From Burkholderiales bacterium (lineage in GTDB: Bacteria > Pseudomonadota > Gammaproteobacteria > Burkholderiales > SG8-41): 64,000 bases of DNA. Position numbers and translations under genes: made by a program. The notes below the pieces were generated by a model. That model had not been told where the DNA came from and searched no databases. It worked only from the letters and a program-made list of their open reading frames with translations. Positions 30,019-40,502 of this stretch are shown one piece after another. The stretch covers positions 1 to 64,000 of the forward strand of contig JAURHM010000009.1 in assembly GCA_030833315.1 (NCBI GenBank), read 5' to 3'. The first letter of the stretch is position 1; every line of letters starts with the position of its first letter.

Positions 30019-30912
30019 ATGACCCGCAACACAGCCCCCGGTTCCGCCGTCTGCAGCATGACCGGTTACGCCACCGCCGCGCGCGAACTCGCCTGGGGTT
30101 CGGTCAGCGTCGAGCTGCGTTCGGTCAACCACCGCTATCTCGATGTCTCGTTCCGCATGCCCGACGAGCTGCGTCCGGCGGAAACCGCGTTGCGCGAAGC
30201 CATCGCCGCCACGGTAACCCGCGGCAAGGTCGAATGCCGCGTCGCCTACGCCCTGCGCAGCGGCGCACAAAACAGTAGCGAGCTCGACGCCACGCTGCTC
30301 GCCCAGTTGCTGGAGCTCAACGCCAAAGTCCGCGGCGTGCTGCCCGAGGCCCGCGCACTGACCGTCGCCGACATCCTGCGCTGGCCGGGAATGCTGGGAA
30401 CCGACGAACTGCCGGTCGATGAGCTGCGCAACACTGCCAGCGAACTGATACCGGAAGTGCTGCGCGAATTCGGGGCGGCACGCGCCCGTGAAGGCGAAAA
30501 ACTCGCCGCTGTGATCCTCGAACGCGCCGCCGACATGCGCACGCGCATTGCCGTGGTACAGCCGCGGATGCCGGGCATCATTGCCGCCTTCCAGGACAAG
30601 CTTAATGCCCGTCTGAAGGACGCGCTGGTGTCCGCAGATGATGAACGCGTGCGTCAGGAAATCGCGCTGTTCGTCAACAAGATCGACGTCGATGAGGAAC
30701 TGTCGCGGCTGGCCACCCACCTCGACGAACTCGATCGCATCCTCAAAAAAGGCGGCGCGGCCGGCAAACGCCTCGACTTCCTGATGCAGGAACTCAACCG
30801 CGAAGCCAACACGCTGGGCTCAAAATCCGCGGACATCGAGGTCACCCGGGTCGCAATGGACCTCAAACTGCTGATCGAGCAGATGCGCGAACAGATCCAG
30901 AACATCGAGTAA
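30019..30912 (+). CDS. YicC family protein
   Basis: SMTGYATAARE...LDFLMQELNREANTLGSKS. Confidence 0.93.
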   Translation: MTRNTAPGSAVCSMTGYATAARELAWGSVSVELRSVNHRYLDVSFRMPDELRPAETALREAIAATVTRGKVECRVAYALRSGAQNSSELDATLLAQLLELNAKVRGVLPEARALTVADILRWPGMLGTDELPVDELRNTASELIPEVLREFGAARAREGEKLAAVILERAADMRTRIAVVQPRMPGIIAAFQDKLNARLKDALVSADDERVRQEIALFVNKIDVDEELSRLATHLDELDRILKKGGAAGKRLDFLMQELNREANTLGSKSADIEVTRVAMDLKLLIEQMREQIQNIE

Positions 30913-30919
30913 AACGGAA

Positions 30920-31528
30920 ATGAGCGGCAATCTTTACATCGTCAGCGCGCCCTCGGGCGCCGGCAAAACCAGCTTGGTGGCCAAACTGCTCGAAAATGAT
31001 GACCGGATCCGCAAATCGGTGTCGTATACCACCCGCAGCCCCCGGCTTGGCGAAAACGACGGCCAGCATTACCACTTTGTTACCCCGGAAACCTTCGAAA
31101 AGAGGGCCCTGGCGGGCGATTTCCTCGAATCCGCAACCGTCCACGGCAACTTCTACGGCACTTCCCGCCGCTGGGTCGAAGAACAGCTGGCAGGGGGTAC
31201 CGACATCGTGCTCGAAATCGACTGGCAGGGCGCCGCCCAGGTCCGCAGGCTGATGCCGACCGCGATCAGCATTTTCATCCTGCCGCCCTCTTTCGAAGCC
31301 TTGCTGCAAAGGCTCAATTCCCGCGCCCAGGACGCCCCGGAAGTCATCGCGACCCGGCTCGCCAACGCGCGCGAGGAAATCAGCCATGTCCATGATTTTG
31401 ATTATGTTATTATCAACGCTGAATTCAAGGCCGCGGCGGCGGAACTCCAGGACATCGTTCGCGCAGAACGTTTGCGTACCGCACACCAGTTGGCCCGGCA
31501 CACCGCGTTGATCAACCGACTCAAGTAG
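30920..31528 (+). CDS. gmk: Guanylate kinase
   Basis: [29 protein letters not shown]. Confidence 0.97.
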   Translation: MSGNLYIVSAPSGAGKTSLVAKLLENDDRIRKSVSYTTRSPRLGENDGQHYHFVTPETFEKRALAGDFLESATVHGNFYGTSRRWVEEQLAGGTDIVLEIDWQGAAQVRRLMPTAISIFILPPSFEALLQRLNSRAQDAPEVIATRLANAREEISHVHDFDYVIINAEFKAAAAELQDIVRAERLRTAHQLARHTALINRLK

Positions 31529-31535
31529 GACATCC

Positions 31536-31742
31536 ATGGCCCGCATTACCGTAGAAGATTGCATGAAGATCGTCCCCAACCGCTTTGAAATGACGCTGGC
31601 GGCCACCTATCGTGCCCGGCAGCTCGCCAACGGCGCGCAGACGATGATCGATTCCACCCGCGACAAACCGACGGTTGTGGCGCTGCGCGAACTCGCGGCG
31701 TCGAAATTCGGCGCCGAAATCCTCAACAAGAGCCCCACGTAA
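31536..31742 (+). CDS. rpoZ: RNA polymerase omega subunit
   Basis: [30 protein letters not shown]. Confidence 0.97.
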   Translation: MARITVEDCMKIVPNRFEMTLAATYRARQLANGAQTMIDSTRDKPTVVALRELAASKFGAEILNKSPT

Positions 31743-31805
31743 CAGGCGCATGCGCCCGCGGCTGAGGCGCTGCACCTGATTGCGGACGGCTAACTCACCG
31801 TACGC

Positions 31806-33962
31806 ATGAGCCCTTCAGCCCTCATCCCCGTCACCGAAACACCCACGCCGCCCACGGCGCCTGCGCTGTTTCATGAATGGTCGGCTTACCTGAAGCCTGA
31901 AGATCTGTCGCAGATCCAGGCGGCCTACCACTTCAGCGAGTCCGCCCACGAAGGCCAGTTCCGCAAGTCGGGGGAACCGTACATTGCCCACCCGCTGGCG
32001 GTGGCCAGCATCCTCGGCGAGTGGCATCTGGATTCACAGGCGCTGACCGCAGCGCTGCTGCACGACGTCGTCGAAGACACCGAAGTCACCAAGAACGAGA
32101 TCGCCGAACAGTTCGGCCGTCCGGTGGCGGAACTGGTGGACGGTGTGTCCAAACTCGACCGCATCCAGTTCGACAGCCAGGAAAAAGCGCAGGCGGAAAA
32201 CTTCCGCAAAATGCTGCTGGCAATGGCACGCGACGTACGCGTGATGCTGATCAAGCTCGCCGACCGCCTGCACAATATGCGCACACTGGATGCCGTGCAT
32301 CCGGAAAAACGCCAGCGTATCGCGCGCGAAACCCTGGAAATCTACGCACCGATCGCCAACCGCCTGGGCCTGAACAGCATCTACCAGGAGATGGAAGACC
32401 TGTCCTTCCGCCACCTATTCCCCGACCGCTACCGCGTACTGGCCAAGGCAGTACGCACTGCCCGCGGCAACCGCCGCGAGGTCGTCGGCAAAGTTCTCGA
32501 AGGCATCGAGCGCAAGTTGCGCGAGCACGGTATTGAAGCGCAGGTGCAGGGGCGCGAAAAACATCTGCATTCGGTCTATCGCAAGATGCGTGAGAAACAT
32601 CTGTCCTTCGCGCAGGTGCACGACGTATTCGGTTTCCGCATCATCGTCCGCGACAACATGGCCTGCTATCTTGCGCTGGGACTGTTGCACAGCCTTTACA
32701 AGCCCATCCCCGGCAAGTTCAAGGATTACATCGCGATTCCCAAGGCTAACGGCTACCAGTCGCTGCACACCACGCTGTTCGGCCCTTTCGGCAGTCCGAT
32801 CGAGATCCAGATCCGCACCTCCGACATGCACAAGATCGCCGAAGCCGGCGTCGCCTCGCACTGGCTATACAAAAGTTCCGACACCTCGCTGTCGGAACTG
32901 CAGCAAAAGACTCACCAGTGGCTGCAGAGCCTGCTGGAGATGCAGTCGGAATCTGGCGACTCCATCGAATTTCTTGAACACCTCAAGGTCGATCTGTTTC
33001 CCGACGAGGTCTATGTGTTCACGCCCAAGGGCAAGATCATGTCGCTGCCGCGCGGCGCCACTTCCGTTGACTTCGCCTATGCCGTGCACACCGACATCGG
33101 CAATCGCTGCGTCGCCGTCAAGATCAATCAGGAGTTGATGCCGCTACGCACCGAACTGCGCAACGGCGACCGTGTCGAGATCATCACCGCTTCCCACGCC
33201 AAACCCAACCCGCTGTGGCTGAACTTTGTCGCCACCGCGAAAGCACGCGCCCACATCCGCCATTTCCTGAAAACGATGCATTTTTCGGAATCGGTGCAGC
33301 TGGGCAGTCGCCTGCTGCAGCAGGCGCTGTCGAACTTCAAGTTCACGCTGACCGAAGTCAGCGACGGCAAGTGGGACAAGTTGGTGCGCGACTCGAGCGC
33401 CAAATCTCGCGAGGAAATCCTCTCCGACATCGGTCTTGGTAAACGGCTGGCCGTGGTGGTCGCCCACCAGTTGCTGGCACGGAGCGAGCCACTGCCCGAC
33501 GAAACACGATCGGGCGGTGTCGTCATCGTGCGAGGCTCCGAAGGGTTTGCGGTGCAGTTTGCACGCTGCTGCGGCCCGATCCCCGGTGATCCGATCATCG
33601 GCATCATCAGCAAGGGTCAGGGAATGGTGATCCATACCCACGACTGCCCGGTCGCCGCTAAAGGCAACCGCGACCCTGATCGCGTCCTCGATGTGCAATG
33701 GGATGCCAACCCGACTAAACTCTTTGATGTCGGCATCCGCCTTGTCGTCGCCAACCAGCGCGGCGTATTGGCCAAAGTCGCTGCCGAAATCGCCGCAGCA
33801 GAATCCAACATCCAGAACGTCGCCGTCGATCCCGATGATGGCGGCACCTATACCGTGATGCGTTTCACGGTGCAGGTGATGAACCGCATACACCTGGCGC
33901 GGATCGTGCGCGATTTGCGCAAGATTCCGGAAGTGGTACGTATCAGTCGCACCAAGGGCTGA
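31806..33962 (+). CDS. spoT: Bifunctional (p)ppGpp synthetase/hydrolase
   Basis: HD, RelA/SpoT, TGS and ACT domains; downstream of rpoZ. Confidence 0.96.
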   Translation: MSPSALIPVTETPTPPTAPALFHEWSAYLKPEDLSQIQAAYHFSESAHEGQFRKSGEPYIAHPLAVASILGEWHLDSQALTAALLHDVVEDTEVTKNEIAEQFGRPVAELVDGVSKLDRIQFDSQEKAQAENFRKMLLAMARDVRVMLIKLADRLHNMRTLDAVHPEKRQRIARETLEIYAPIANRLGLNSIYQEMEDLSFRHLFPDRYRVLAKAVRTARGNRREVVGKVLEGIERKLREHGIEAQVQGREKHLHSVYRKMREKHLSFAQVHDVFGFRIIVRDNMACYLALGLLHSLYKPIPGKFKDYIAIPKANGYQSLHTTLFGPFGSPIEIQIRTSDMHKIAEAGVASHWLYKSSDTSLSELQQKTHQWLQSLLEMQSESGDSIEFLEHLKVDLFPDEVYVFTPKGKIMSLPRGATSVDFAYAVHTDIGNRCVAVKINQELMPLRTELRNGDRVEIITASHAKPNPLWLNFVATAKARAHIRHFLKTMHFSESVQLGSRLLQQALSNFKFTLTEVSDGKWDKLVRDSSAKSREEILSDIGLGKRLAVVVAHQLLARSEPLPDETRSGGVVIVRGSEGFAVQFARCCGPIPGDPIIGIISKGQGMVIHTHDCPVAAKGNRDPDRVLDVQWDANPTKLFDVGIRLVVANQRGVLAKVAAEIAAAESNIQNVAVDPDDGGTYTVMRFTVQVMNRIHLARIVRDLRKIPEVVRISRTKG

Positions 33963-33998
33963 TCGTCGATCAGCGCGCCCTCGCTGCCGACCCGCCTG

Positions 33999-34378
33999 TT
34001 GCTCGTCGAAGACAACGAAAACGACGCGATCCTGATTCTCGCCTCGCTGCGACACGGCGGGCTGCAAATCAGCCATCGCCGGGTCTGGAGCAAAGCCGAA
34101 CTTCAGGAAGCACTGCCCCAGGAATCCTGGAGTGCCGTACTCTGCGACTACAACCTGCCGCAATTTGACTGTCTCCCCGCACTGAAACTGGTGCGCGCGC
34201 ATGACGCCGACATTCCTTTCATCATCCTCTCCGGCGCCATCTGCGAAAAAACTGCGGTGGCGGCGGTGCGCAGCGGTGCCAAGGATTTTGTGATGAAACA
34301 GAGCCTGGGCCGGCTCGGCGCCGTACTGGTCCGCGAATTGAGTGAAGCCGAAATTCGCCGGGCCGCACGCATCGCCAG
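33999..34378 (+). pseudogene. Response-regulator receiver domain, probably truncated
   Basis: LLVEDNENDAILILASL...CDYNLPQFDCLPAL...IILSGAI...GAKDFVMK; coding character lost after about 34378. Confidence 0.65.
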
Positions 34379-34420
34379 GTGGCCGGCCGGCTGTGCCAGT
34401 GCCGGCGCGAAGCCGACCTG

Positions 34421-34786
34421 CTATCCCGCTTCAGCGGCGACGATAGCCGTCAAAGCCACTCTTTGTTCCTTATTGAGCGGCAAAGCGCCGAACTCGGCGG
34501 TGGCCTGCGGAAAGGACTCCCGGTTGGCCCCATGGGCTTTCAGCGGCTTACAGCTGCAGAGGGTTACCACCTGGCGTGCGTTGCGCTCCATCGCGACCAG
34601 CAGTTGCGCCAGACACCGGCTCGACTGCGTCGACTGCACGGCCTGGTGCACGGTATGCTGGCTGCGGTTGGCAAACTGGTCGATCGAAATCGCGTTGTTG
34701 ATCAACGCGATGATCAGCGGCAGTAACACCATCGCAAAGCTGATGACGAGCAGCTTGGGGAATGAGTCAGGCTGCAGCAGACGCAT
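34421..34786 (-). pseudogene. N-terminal fragment of a two-component sensor histidine kinase
   Basis: LLQPDSFPKLLVISFAMVLLPLIIALINNAISIDQFANRSQHTVHQAVQSTQSSR; stops after 121 aa without kinase domains. Confidence 0.65.
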
Positions 34787-34857
34787 GGTTTATTGTTGTT
34801 TCAATCCGGTCGCGCCGCGGCGAATGCGGACGGCGGCGCACAATACTGCGGGCACGG

Positions 34858-35466
34858 TCAGGCGCCCGACTTGTTCTTGTCTTCCAGTACCTTGATCAGG
34901 CCGTCGATGCCGGAACGCGTAATCTCGCTGTTGAACGTGCCGCGGTAGTTGATCACCAGACTGGCGTTTTCAGCAACGATGTCGGTGACTTTCCAGACAT
35001 TGTCTTTCAGCGCCATGCGGTAATCGATGGCCAGCGGCTGACGTCCGGATTCTTTGACCACGGTGCGCACTATCGCGTAATCCTCGCCGGGTTTCATCTG
35101 CAGCGGCTTGACTTCGACCTTGCGCTCGATGCCGGTGGTTTCAGCCAAAGCAGTTGTATAGGTTCGGACCAGCAGCGTGCGGAAAGCATTTTCCAGCGCC
35201 TTCTGTTGCGACGGTGTTGCGTCCCGCCAGGCTTTTCCCATCGCCAGCTGGGTCATCGTACGAAAATCAAAATGCGGCAGCACTTTCTTTTCGACAATAT
35301 CCTGCAGCCCGCGGCGGTCCTTGTTCTGCTTGAGTACGCCAAGCACGTCCTCGACCGTCGTGCGGACCAGCACATCCGGCGCGGTCGGGGCAGCAGTCTG
35401 TGCATGTGCGAGCGGCGCAAACAGCGAAACCGCCGCCATCAACAACGTGTTAATCAGTTTTTTCAT
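34858..35466 (-). CDS. MlaC/Ttg2D family phospholipid-binding ABC transporter protein
   Basis: Signal peptide; VEKKVLPHFDFRTMTQLAMGKAWRDATPSQQ. Confidence 0.9.
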   Translation of the reverse strand: MKKLINTLLMAAVSLFAPLAHAQTAAPTAPDVLVRTTVEDVLGVLKQNKDRRGLQDIVEKKVLPHFDFRTMTQLAMGKAWRDATPSQQKALENAFRTLLVRTYTTALAETTGIERKVEVKPLQMKPGEDYAIVRTVVKESGRQPLAIDYRMALKDNVWKVTDIVAENASLVINYRGTFNSEITRSGIDGLIKVLEDKNKSGA

Positions 35467-35635
35467 GATGAGTCTCTCCCTGCCCTTTAACGATACGCGA
35501 ATTAGGCAGGCGCACACCATGAATTGTTCCACAAGCGGGAAAAAAGACTTGCCCGGAAGGTGCGGAATATCATGTTACAGCCTGTCCGGAACCGGCCGCA
35601 GCGTAAAAGTGTCGCCGTCAGGCAACAAATCGCGC

Positions 35636-36721
35636 TTAACGCGCGAGTTTGGCGATCTTCAGGTCAGCGGCCAGTTGATCGAGCGCTGCGAGCAGAGCCT
35701 CCGGCATCGGAACACCGTTCTTCTCACGATCAGCACGTGCAGTGTGCGTACCTTCGCCGGGAAGGCGGATGCGGTCGACATTGGGCAGGCGCTGTGAATT
35801 GCGGATATCGCGGATCAGCGTATCCATGCCCTGCTTGAATTCCTGCAGGTCCTGGAAGGCTTCGACATTGATCGCCACAATCGTGTGGCCGGTGTTGGTT
35901 TCGGTGGTGTCGTCGTTGTTGAAATCAACAACATCCTTGCCCATCGCAGCGGCATTCAGATTGCCGGCGAGCAGGCCCATGACCAGCGCGAGACCGTAAC
36001 CCTTGTAGCCGCCGATCGGCAGCAGGAACCCTTCATTGGCGCGTTTCGGATCAGTCAGCGGATTGCCCTGACGATCCATCATCCACCCTTCGGGCATCAT
36101 TTCGCCGCGCTGTGCCTTGGTTTTGACCTTGCCGTAGGCCGCCACGGTGGTCGCCATGTCGAGAATGATCGCCGGCTCTTCACCGGCCGGCACCGCTACC
36201 GCAATCGGGTTCGTCGACAGCAGCATGTCAAGCCCGCCCCAGGGCGGCAGATGGTTGGCACTGCCCACGGCCATATAGAGACCGATCATGTTGTGTGTCA
36301 GCGGCATGCTCGCATAGAGCGACGCCGGACCGGCATGATTGCTCCAGCGTGCACCAACCCAGGCCACGCCCGCGGTCTTCGCTTTCTCGATAGCTTTTTC
36401 AGTGGCGAATTTCATCACCAGATGGCCCATGCCATTGTCGCCGTGTACCAGCGCCATGCCGGCCATTTCGCGCTCGACGCGGATATTGGGTTTCACATTG
36501 ACCGCGCCGCCCTTTATGCGGCGAATGTACTGCGGCAGACGGAAAATGCCGTGACCTTCGGAACCGTTGATGTCGGCCTGCGCCATCAGTTGCGCAATCG
36601 CTTTGGCATCGTCGCGCGGAATTGCAACGGCCTCGAACGAGGCCGCGATGAAGGCGCGCAGTTTGTCGCCGGAAATCCGCTGCTGCTGTTTCTGTTCAGC
36701 CACCCTGTTCCTCCAGTTCAA
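35636..36721 (-). CDS. Malate/L-lactate/ureidoglycolate dehydrogenase family oxidoreductase
   Basis: DINGSEGHGIFRLPQYIRRI...GGYKGYGLALVMGLLAG. Confidence 0.9.
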   Translation of the reverse strand: MNWRNRVAEQKQQQRISGDKLRAFIAASFEAVAIPRDDAKAIAQLMAQADINGSEGHGIFRLPQYIRRIKGGAVNVKPNIRVEREMAGMALVHGDNGMGHLVMKFATEKAIEKAKTAGVAWVGARWSNHAGPASLYASMPLTHNMIGLYMAVGSANHLPPWGGLDMLLSTNPIAVAVPAGEEPAIILDMATTVAAYGKVKTKAQRGEMMPEGWMMDRQGNPLTDPKRANEGFLLPIGGYKGYGLALVMGLLAGNLNAAAMGKDVVDFNNDDTTETNTGHTIVAINVEAFQDLQEFKQGMDTLIRDIRNSQRLPNVDRIRLPGEGTHTARADREKNGVPMPEALLAALDQLAADLKIAKLAR

Positions 36722-37112
36722 TCAATGCCCCGAGAAAATCCTTCGGGTGCACAAAGGCGATACGTTCGCCATGGACATTGAGTTGCACCTTGCCGGCGCC
36801 GAGCACCTGTACGCCGGCGGCGGTCAGTGTGTCCGTGGCCTGCTCGACACTTTCGACGCCGAGGCAGAAATGATGAATGCCGCCCTTCGGATTGCGTTCG
36901 AGAAATTTCGCGATTGGTGAATCGGGGCGCGACGGCTCCATCACTTCGATCTTGGCGTTGCCAAGATCGATATAGGTCATGCGAACGCCCTGCTCGTCAT
37001 TGACCTTGATCTCGCCAGCGCTCAGCCCGTAGGTTGCACACATCCTTTCCAGTGCGGCCGCCAGATCCGGCACCACGATGGAAACATGACTGAGTCCGGT
37101 GATCATACGCAA
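36696..37112 (-). CDS. VOC family protein (methylmalonyl-CoA epimerase-like)
   Basis: LSHVSIVVPDLAAALERM...GGIHHFCLGVES. Confidence 0.85.
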   Translation of the reverse strand: MRMITGLSHVSIVVPDLAAALERMCATYGLSAGEIKVNDEQGVRMTYIDLGNAKIEVMEPSRPDSPIAKFLERNPKGGIHHFCLGVESVEQATDTLTAAGVQVLGAGKVQLNVHGERIAFVHPKDFLGALIELEEQGG

Positions 37113-37121
37113 GTATTTGTT

Positions 37122-38324
37122 TTAAATAACTTTTTCTGCACGCAATTCGGCGATGCGGATATCGCTGAAACCGAGTTCTTCTCGCAACACCGCTTCGGTG
37201 TGCTGGCCCAGCAGCGGCGGCGCGCGGCGGATGCTGGCCGGCGTGTCGCTGAAACGGAAGGGAATGCCGAGCATTTTGACGGTGCCGGCGGTCGGATGTT
37301 CGACCGTGGTCACCATCTCGCGCGCAATCGCATGCGGCGCCGCCAAAGCCTGGGCGACGTTATTGATGCGGCCGCAGGGAATGCCCGCGGCCATCAATTG
37401 CTCAATCCAGGCTTCAGCGCCCTGTCGCTGCAGTTCGATCTTGATCAAGGCATCCAGCGCATCACGGTTGCCGATACGATCCGGATTTTTGGTGAAGCGC
37501 GGGTCGGTCGCCCACTCGGCATGACCAAGCACCGCGGAAAATTTAGCAAACTGCCCGTCATTGCCCACGGCTACGGCAATCATGTCGTTGCGCGTCGGAT
37601 AGGCGGTGTACGGAACGATATTGGGATGGCCGTTGCCGAAGCGCCCGGCGTTTTTGCCGGAGACCAGATGATTGGCGGCGACATTGGCGAGCATCGCCAG
37701 GCCGGAATCAAACAGCGACACCTCGACATGCTGGCCGCGGCCCGTGCTGTGCCGCGCATTCAGCGCCGCGAGCACGGAATTGCAGGCAAGCATGCCCGTG
37801 CAGATATCGACAATCGCCACACCGTATTTCATCGGCGTGCCGTCGGGCTCGCCGGTGATGCCCATCAGGCCCGACTCGGCCTGCAGGATGAAATCGTAAC
37901 CGGGCAGCCCAGCCTTGGGCCCGGTCGAACCGTAACCGGTGATCGAACAACGCACGACGCGCGGCGCATTCGCCTTGAGCCATTCATTGTCGAAGCCCCA
38001 CTTCTCGAGCGTGCCGACCTTGAAGTTCTCGACCAACACGTCGGATTTCCTGATCAGCCCGGCCAGCACTTCCTGACCGGACTTCATCGCCATGTTCAGC
38101 GTGATCGACCGCTTGTTTCGGTTCGCGCCGAGGTAATACGCCGATTCACCGGCCGCAAACGGCGGCCCCCAGCTGCGCGTGTCGTCACCCGTGCCGGGCG
38201 GTTCGACCTTGATCACATCGGCGCCCATGTCGCCGAGCATCATCGTGCACAGCGGACCGGCCAGAATGCGCGTCAGGTCAAGCACGCGCACGCCGGCCAG
38301 CGCGCCCTGGGAGTTTTCCGCCAT
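37122..38324 (-). CDS. CaiB/BaiF family CoA-transferase
   Basis: GVRVLDLTRILAGPLCTMMLGDMGADVIKVEPPGTGDDTR. Confidence 0.95.
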   Translation of the reverse strand: MAENSQGALAGVRVLDLTRILAGPLCTMMLGDMGADVIKVEPPGTGDDTRSWGPPFAAGESAYYLGANRNKRSITLNMAMKSGQEVLAGLIRKSDVLVENFKVGTLEKWGFDNEWLKANAPRVVRCSITGYGSTGPKAGLPGYDFILQAESGLMGITGEPDGTPMKYGVAIVDICTGMLACNSVLAALNARHSTGRGQHVEVSLFDSGLAMLANVAANHLVSGKNAGRFGNGHPNIVPYTAYPTRNDMIAVAVGNDGQFAKFSAVLGHAEWATDPRFTKNPDRIGNRDALDALIKIELQRQGAEAWIEQLMAAGIPCGRINNVAQALAAPHAIAREMVTTVEHPTAGTVKMLGIPFRFSDTPASIRRAPPLLGQHTEAVLREELGFSDIRIAELRAEKVI

Positions 38325-38344
38325 TACTGTTCCGGGACCGTGCG

Positions 38345-39277
38345 TTAGCGCTTCTTGCGGCGCATCGAGGGCGGCGCATTGAGGTCGCGCTCGTAACCGT
38401 CAACGTATTTCTCCAGCTCCTTCTTCGCCTGCATGCGGAATTTCTGGAAGTTCGGCTTGCGGCCGGCAAGGAAGGCATCCATGCCTTCGTTGGCTTCGGG
38501 CGAACCCCAGACGTGCGCCAGCAGTTCCATGCCCTGCTGCCAGGAAGAATACAGGTTGTCAGATTCGAAGTTCAGCGACTTCTTGGTCATGCGGATGGTC
38601 AGCGCGCTGTGGCCTTTCATGGTCTCGCACCACTTCAGCGTTTCCTTCAGCAAATCCTTCTGCGGCACGCATTTGTTGATCAGGCCAACTTCGACAGCTT
38701 CCTTCGCCGGGAAACGGCGGGCACAGAAAATCATTTCACGCGCCAGACGTTCGCCTATGATGCGCGGGATGTACTGGGTCGCGCCGACGGTAGGGCAGGC
38801 GCCGACTTTCGCACCGGTCTGGCCGAGCACCGCGTTTTCGGAAGCGATCACCAGGTCGCACCACAGCGCGAGTTCGTGTCCGCCGCCCATGCACCAGCCG
38901 TTGACCATGGCGATCACGGGAATCGGCAGGCCGCGGATGGTCATCGCCAGGCCGAGCATGCGGTCGTTCCACATATAGGCATTGGTGAAGTTCAGGCGTT
39001 TCATCGCATAGAAATCGCCGCCGGCGGAAAAAGACTTGTTGCCCTTGCCGGTAATCACCGCGCAGACGATGGACGGGTCTTCGCGTGTGGATTTCAGGGC
39101 ATCGATCATCTCATCGAGGGTCTGTTCGCGGAAGGCGTTCAACACCTTCTCGCGATTGATGGTGATCCAGGCCACCTGGTCCTTCACTTCAAACAGGATG
39201 TCGGTGTAGTTGCGCTTGCTCGCCTTCTTCTTAGCTTTCGTTGCCATTGCAGTCCTCGCAGGTGAAAAATGCAGCAT
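38345..39277 (-). CDS. Enoyl-CoA hydratase/isomerase family (BadI/MenB-like)
   Basis: VAWITINREKVLNAFREQTLDEM...GGDFYAM; GWCMGGGHELALWCD. Confidence 0.9.
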   Translation of the reverse strand: MLHFSPARTAMATKAKKKASKRNYTDILFEVKDQVAWITINREKVLNAFREQTLDEMIDALKSTREDPSIVCAVITGKGNKSFSAGGDFYAMKRLNFTNAYMWNDRMLGLAMTIRGLPIPVIAMVNGWCMGGGHELALWCDLVIASENAVLGQTGAKVGACPTVGATQYIPRIIGERLAREMIFCARRFPAKEAVEVGLINKCVPQKDLLKETLKWCETMKGHSALTIRMTKKSLNFESDNLYSSWQQGMELLAHVWGSPEANEGMDAFLAGRKPNFQKFRMQAKKELEKYVDGYERDLNAPPSMRRKKR

Positions 39278-39505
39278 GGGAAAGTCGCGGATTTTAACAG
39301 ATGAGTCACGGTAAGCTGCGGCTAATCCGATGCGGGGTTCACATGTTGCAATGCGGTGCCGGCGCCTGCGTTATGGACGAAATACGGGTGGGCCGCATAC
39401 ACTAGGTTCCACAAGAAAATGTCGCCCACAGCGACCGAAATCCGGGTTTCAAAAAGACCACATACGCCTCTCGGCGTAGAGCAGCACTGCATAGGAGAAA
39501 TCACG

Positions 39506-40495
39506 ATGCTTCAAAAGACTCGTGTATTACTGCTGTCTGTTGCCGCGGTTCTGGCAACTGCTCCGGCAACGGGTGCGCAATCCGATGCCCAGGGTTACCC
39601 GGCCCGCCCCATCCGCATGGTGATCCCGTTTGCACCGGGCGGCGCGACCGACATCATCGCGCGCATCCTGGAGCCGAAACTGAGCAAACGGCTCGGCCAG
39701 CAAATTGTGGTCGACAACCGCACGGGCGCTGCGGGGAACATCGCGGTCGAACTGACCGCGCAGGCGCAGCCTGACGGCTACACCCTGCTGGTCGGCAACA
39801 TTTCGACCAACTCGATCAACCCTATCCTTTTCGCCAGGACCATGAAGGTGAACGCGCTGAAGGATCTGAGCGGGGTGACCAAACTGGTGGCGATCCCGAA
39901 TTTCATCCTCGGCAGCCCCAAACTCCCGGCCAATACGCTTAAGGAAGCGCTGGAATACGCCAAAGCGCGGCCGGGACAGCTCAACTTCCAGGCGCCGCTC
40001 GGCTCCTACTCCCATCTCGACATGCTGGCGTTGACCGCAGCTGCCGGCGTGAAGATGGTGCACCTGCCCTCCAAAGGCGCGGGAGAAACGCTGCCGGCGC
40101 TGTTGCGCGGCGACATCCATTTCACCGAATCCAATGTCGCCTCGAACATCGGTGCCGTGCGTGCGGGCCAGATCAAGGCCTATGCTGTCACCTCGGAAAC
40201 ACGCCTGGTCGATCTGCCGAACGTTCCGACCATGGCGGAAGCCGGATACCCTGGCATCGGCAGCCTCAACTGGAACGGCGTGTTCGTGCGGGCCGGAACA
40301 CCAAAGCCGGTGATCGCAAAACTGCACCGCGAAATCGTTGCCGCCATGAAGGAACTCGATGCCGAAGGCATGCTCACCAAACGCGCGATCCCGCTGAGCA
40401 TCAGCGAATCGCCGGCGGAATTCGACGCCTATGTGCTGTCGGAAAACAAGCGCTGGCTGAAAATCATCCAGGACAACAACGTCAAAATCGATTAG
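39506..40495 (+). CDS. Bug/TTT family substrate-binding protein
   Basis: QGYPARPIRMVIPFAPGGATDIIARI; signal peptide. Confidence 0.93.
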   Translation: MLQKTRVLLLSVAAVLATAPATGAQSDAQGYPARPIRMVIPFAPGGATDIIARILEPKLSKRLGQQIVVDNRTGAAGNIAVELTAQAQPDGYTLLVGNISTNSINPILFARTMKVNALKDLSGVTKLVAIPNFILGSPKLPANTLKEALEYAKARPGQLNFQAPLGSYSHLDMLALTAAAGVKMVHLPSKGAGETLPALLRGDIHFTESNVASNIGAVRAGQIKAYAVTSETRLVDLPNVPTMAEAGYPGIGSLNWNGVFVRAGTPKPVIAKLHREIVAAMKELDAEGMLTKRAIPLSISESPAEFDAYVLSENKRWLKIIQDNNVKID

Positions 40496-40502
40496 GACCG
40501 TC

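Noticed and set aside
37086-38348. 420-aa plus-strand ORF antisense to CaiB
   Set aside because: Mirror ORF of a conserved CoA-transferase.
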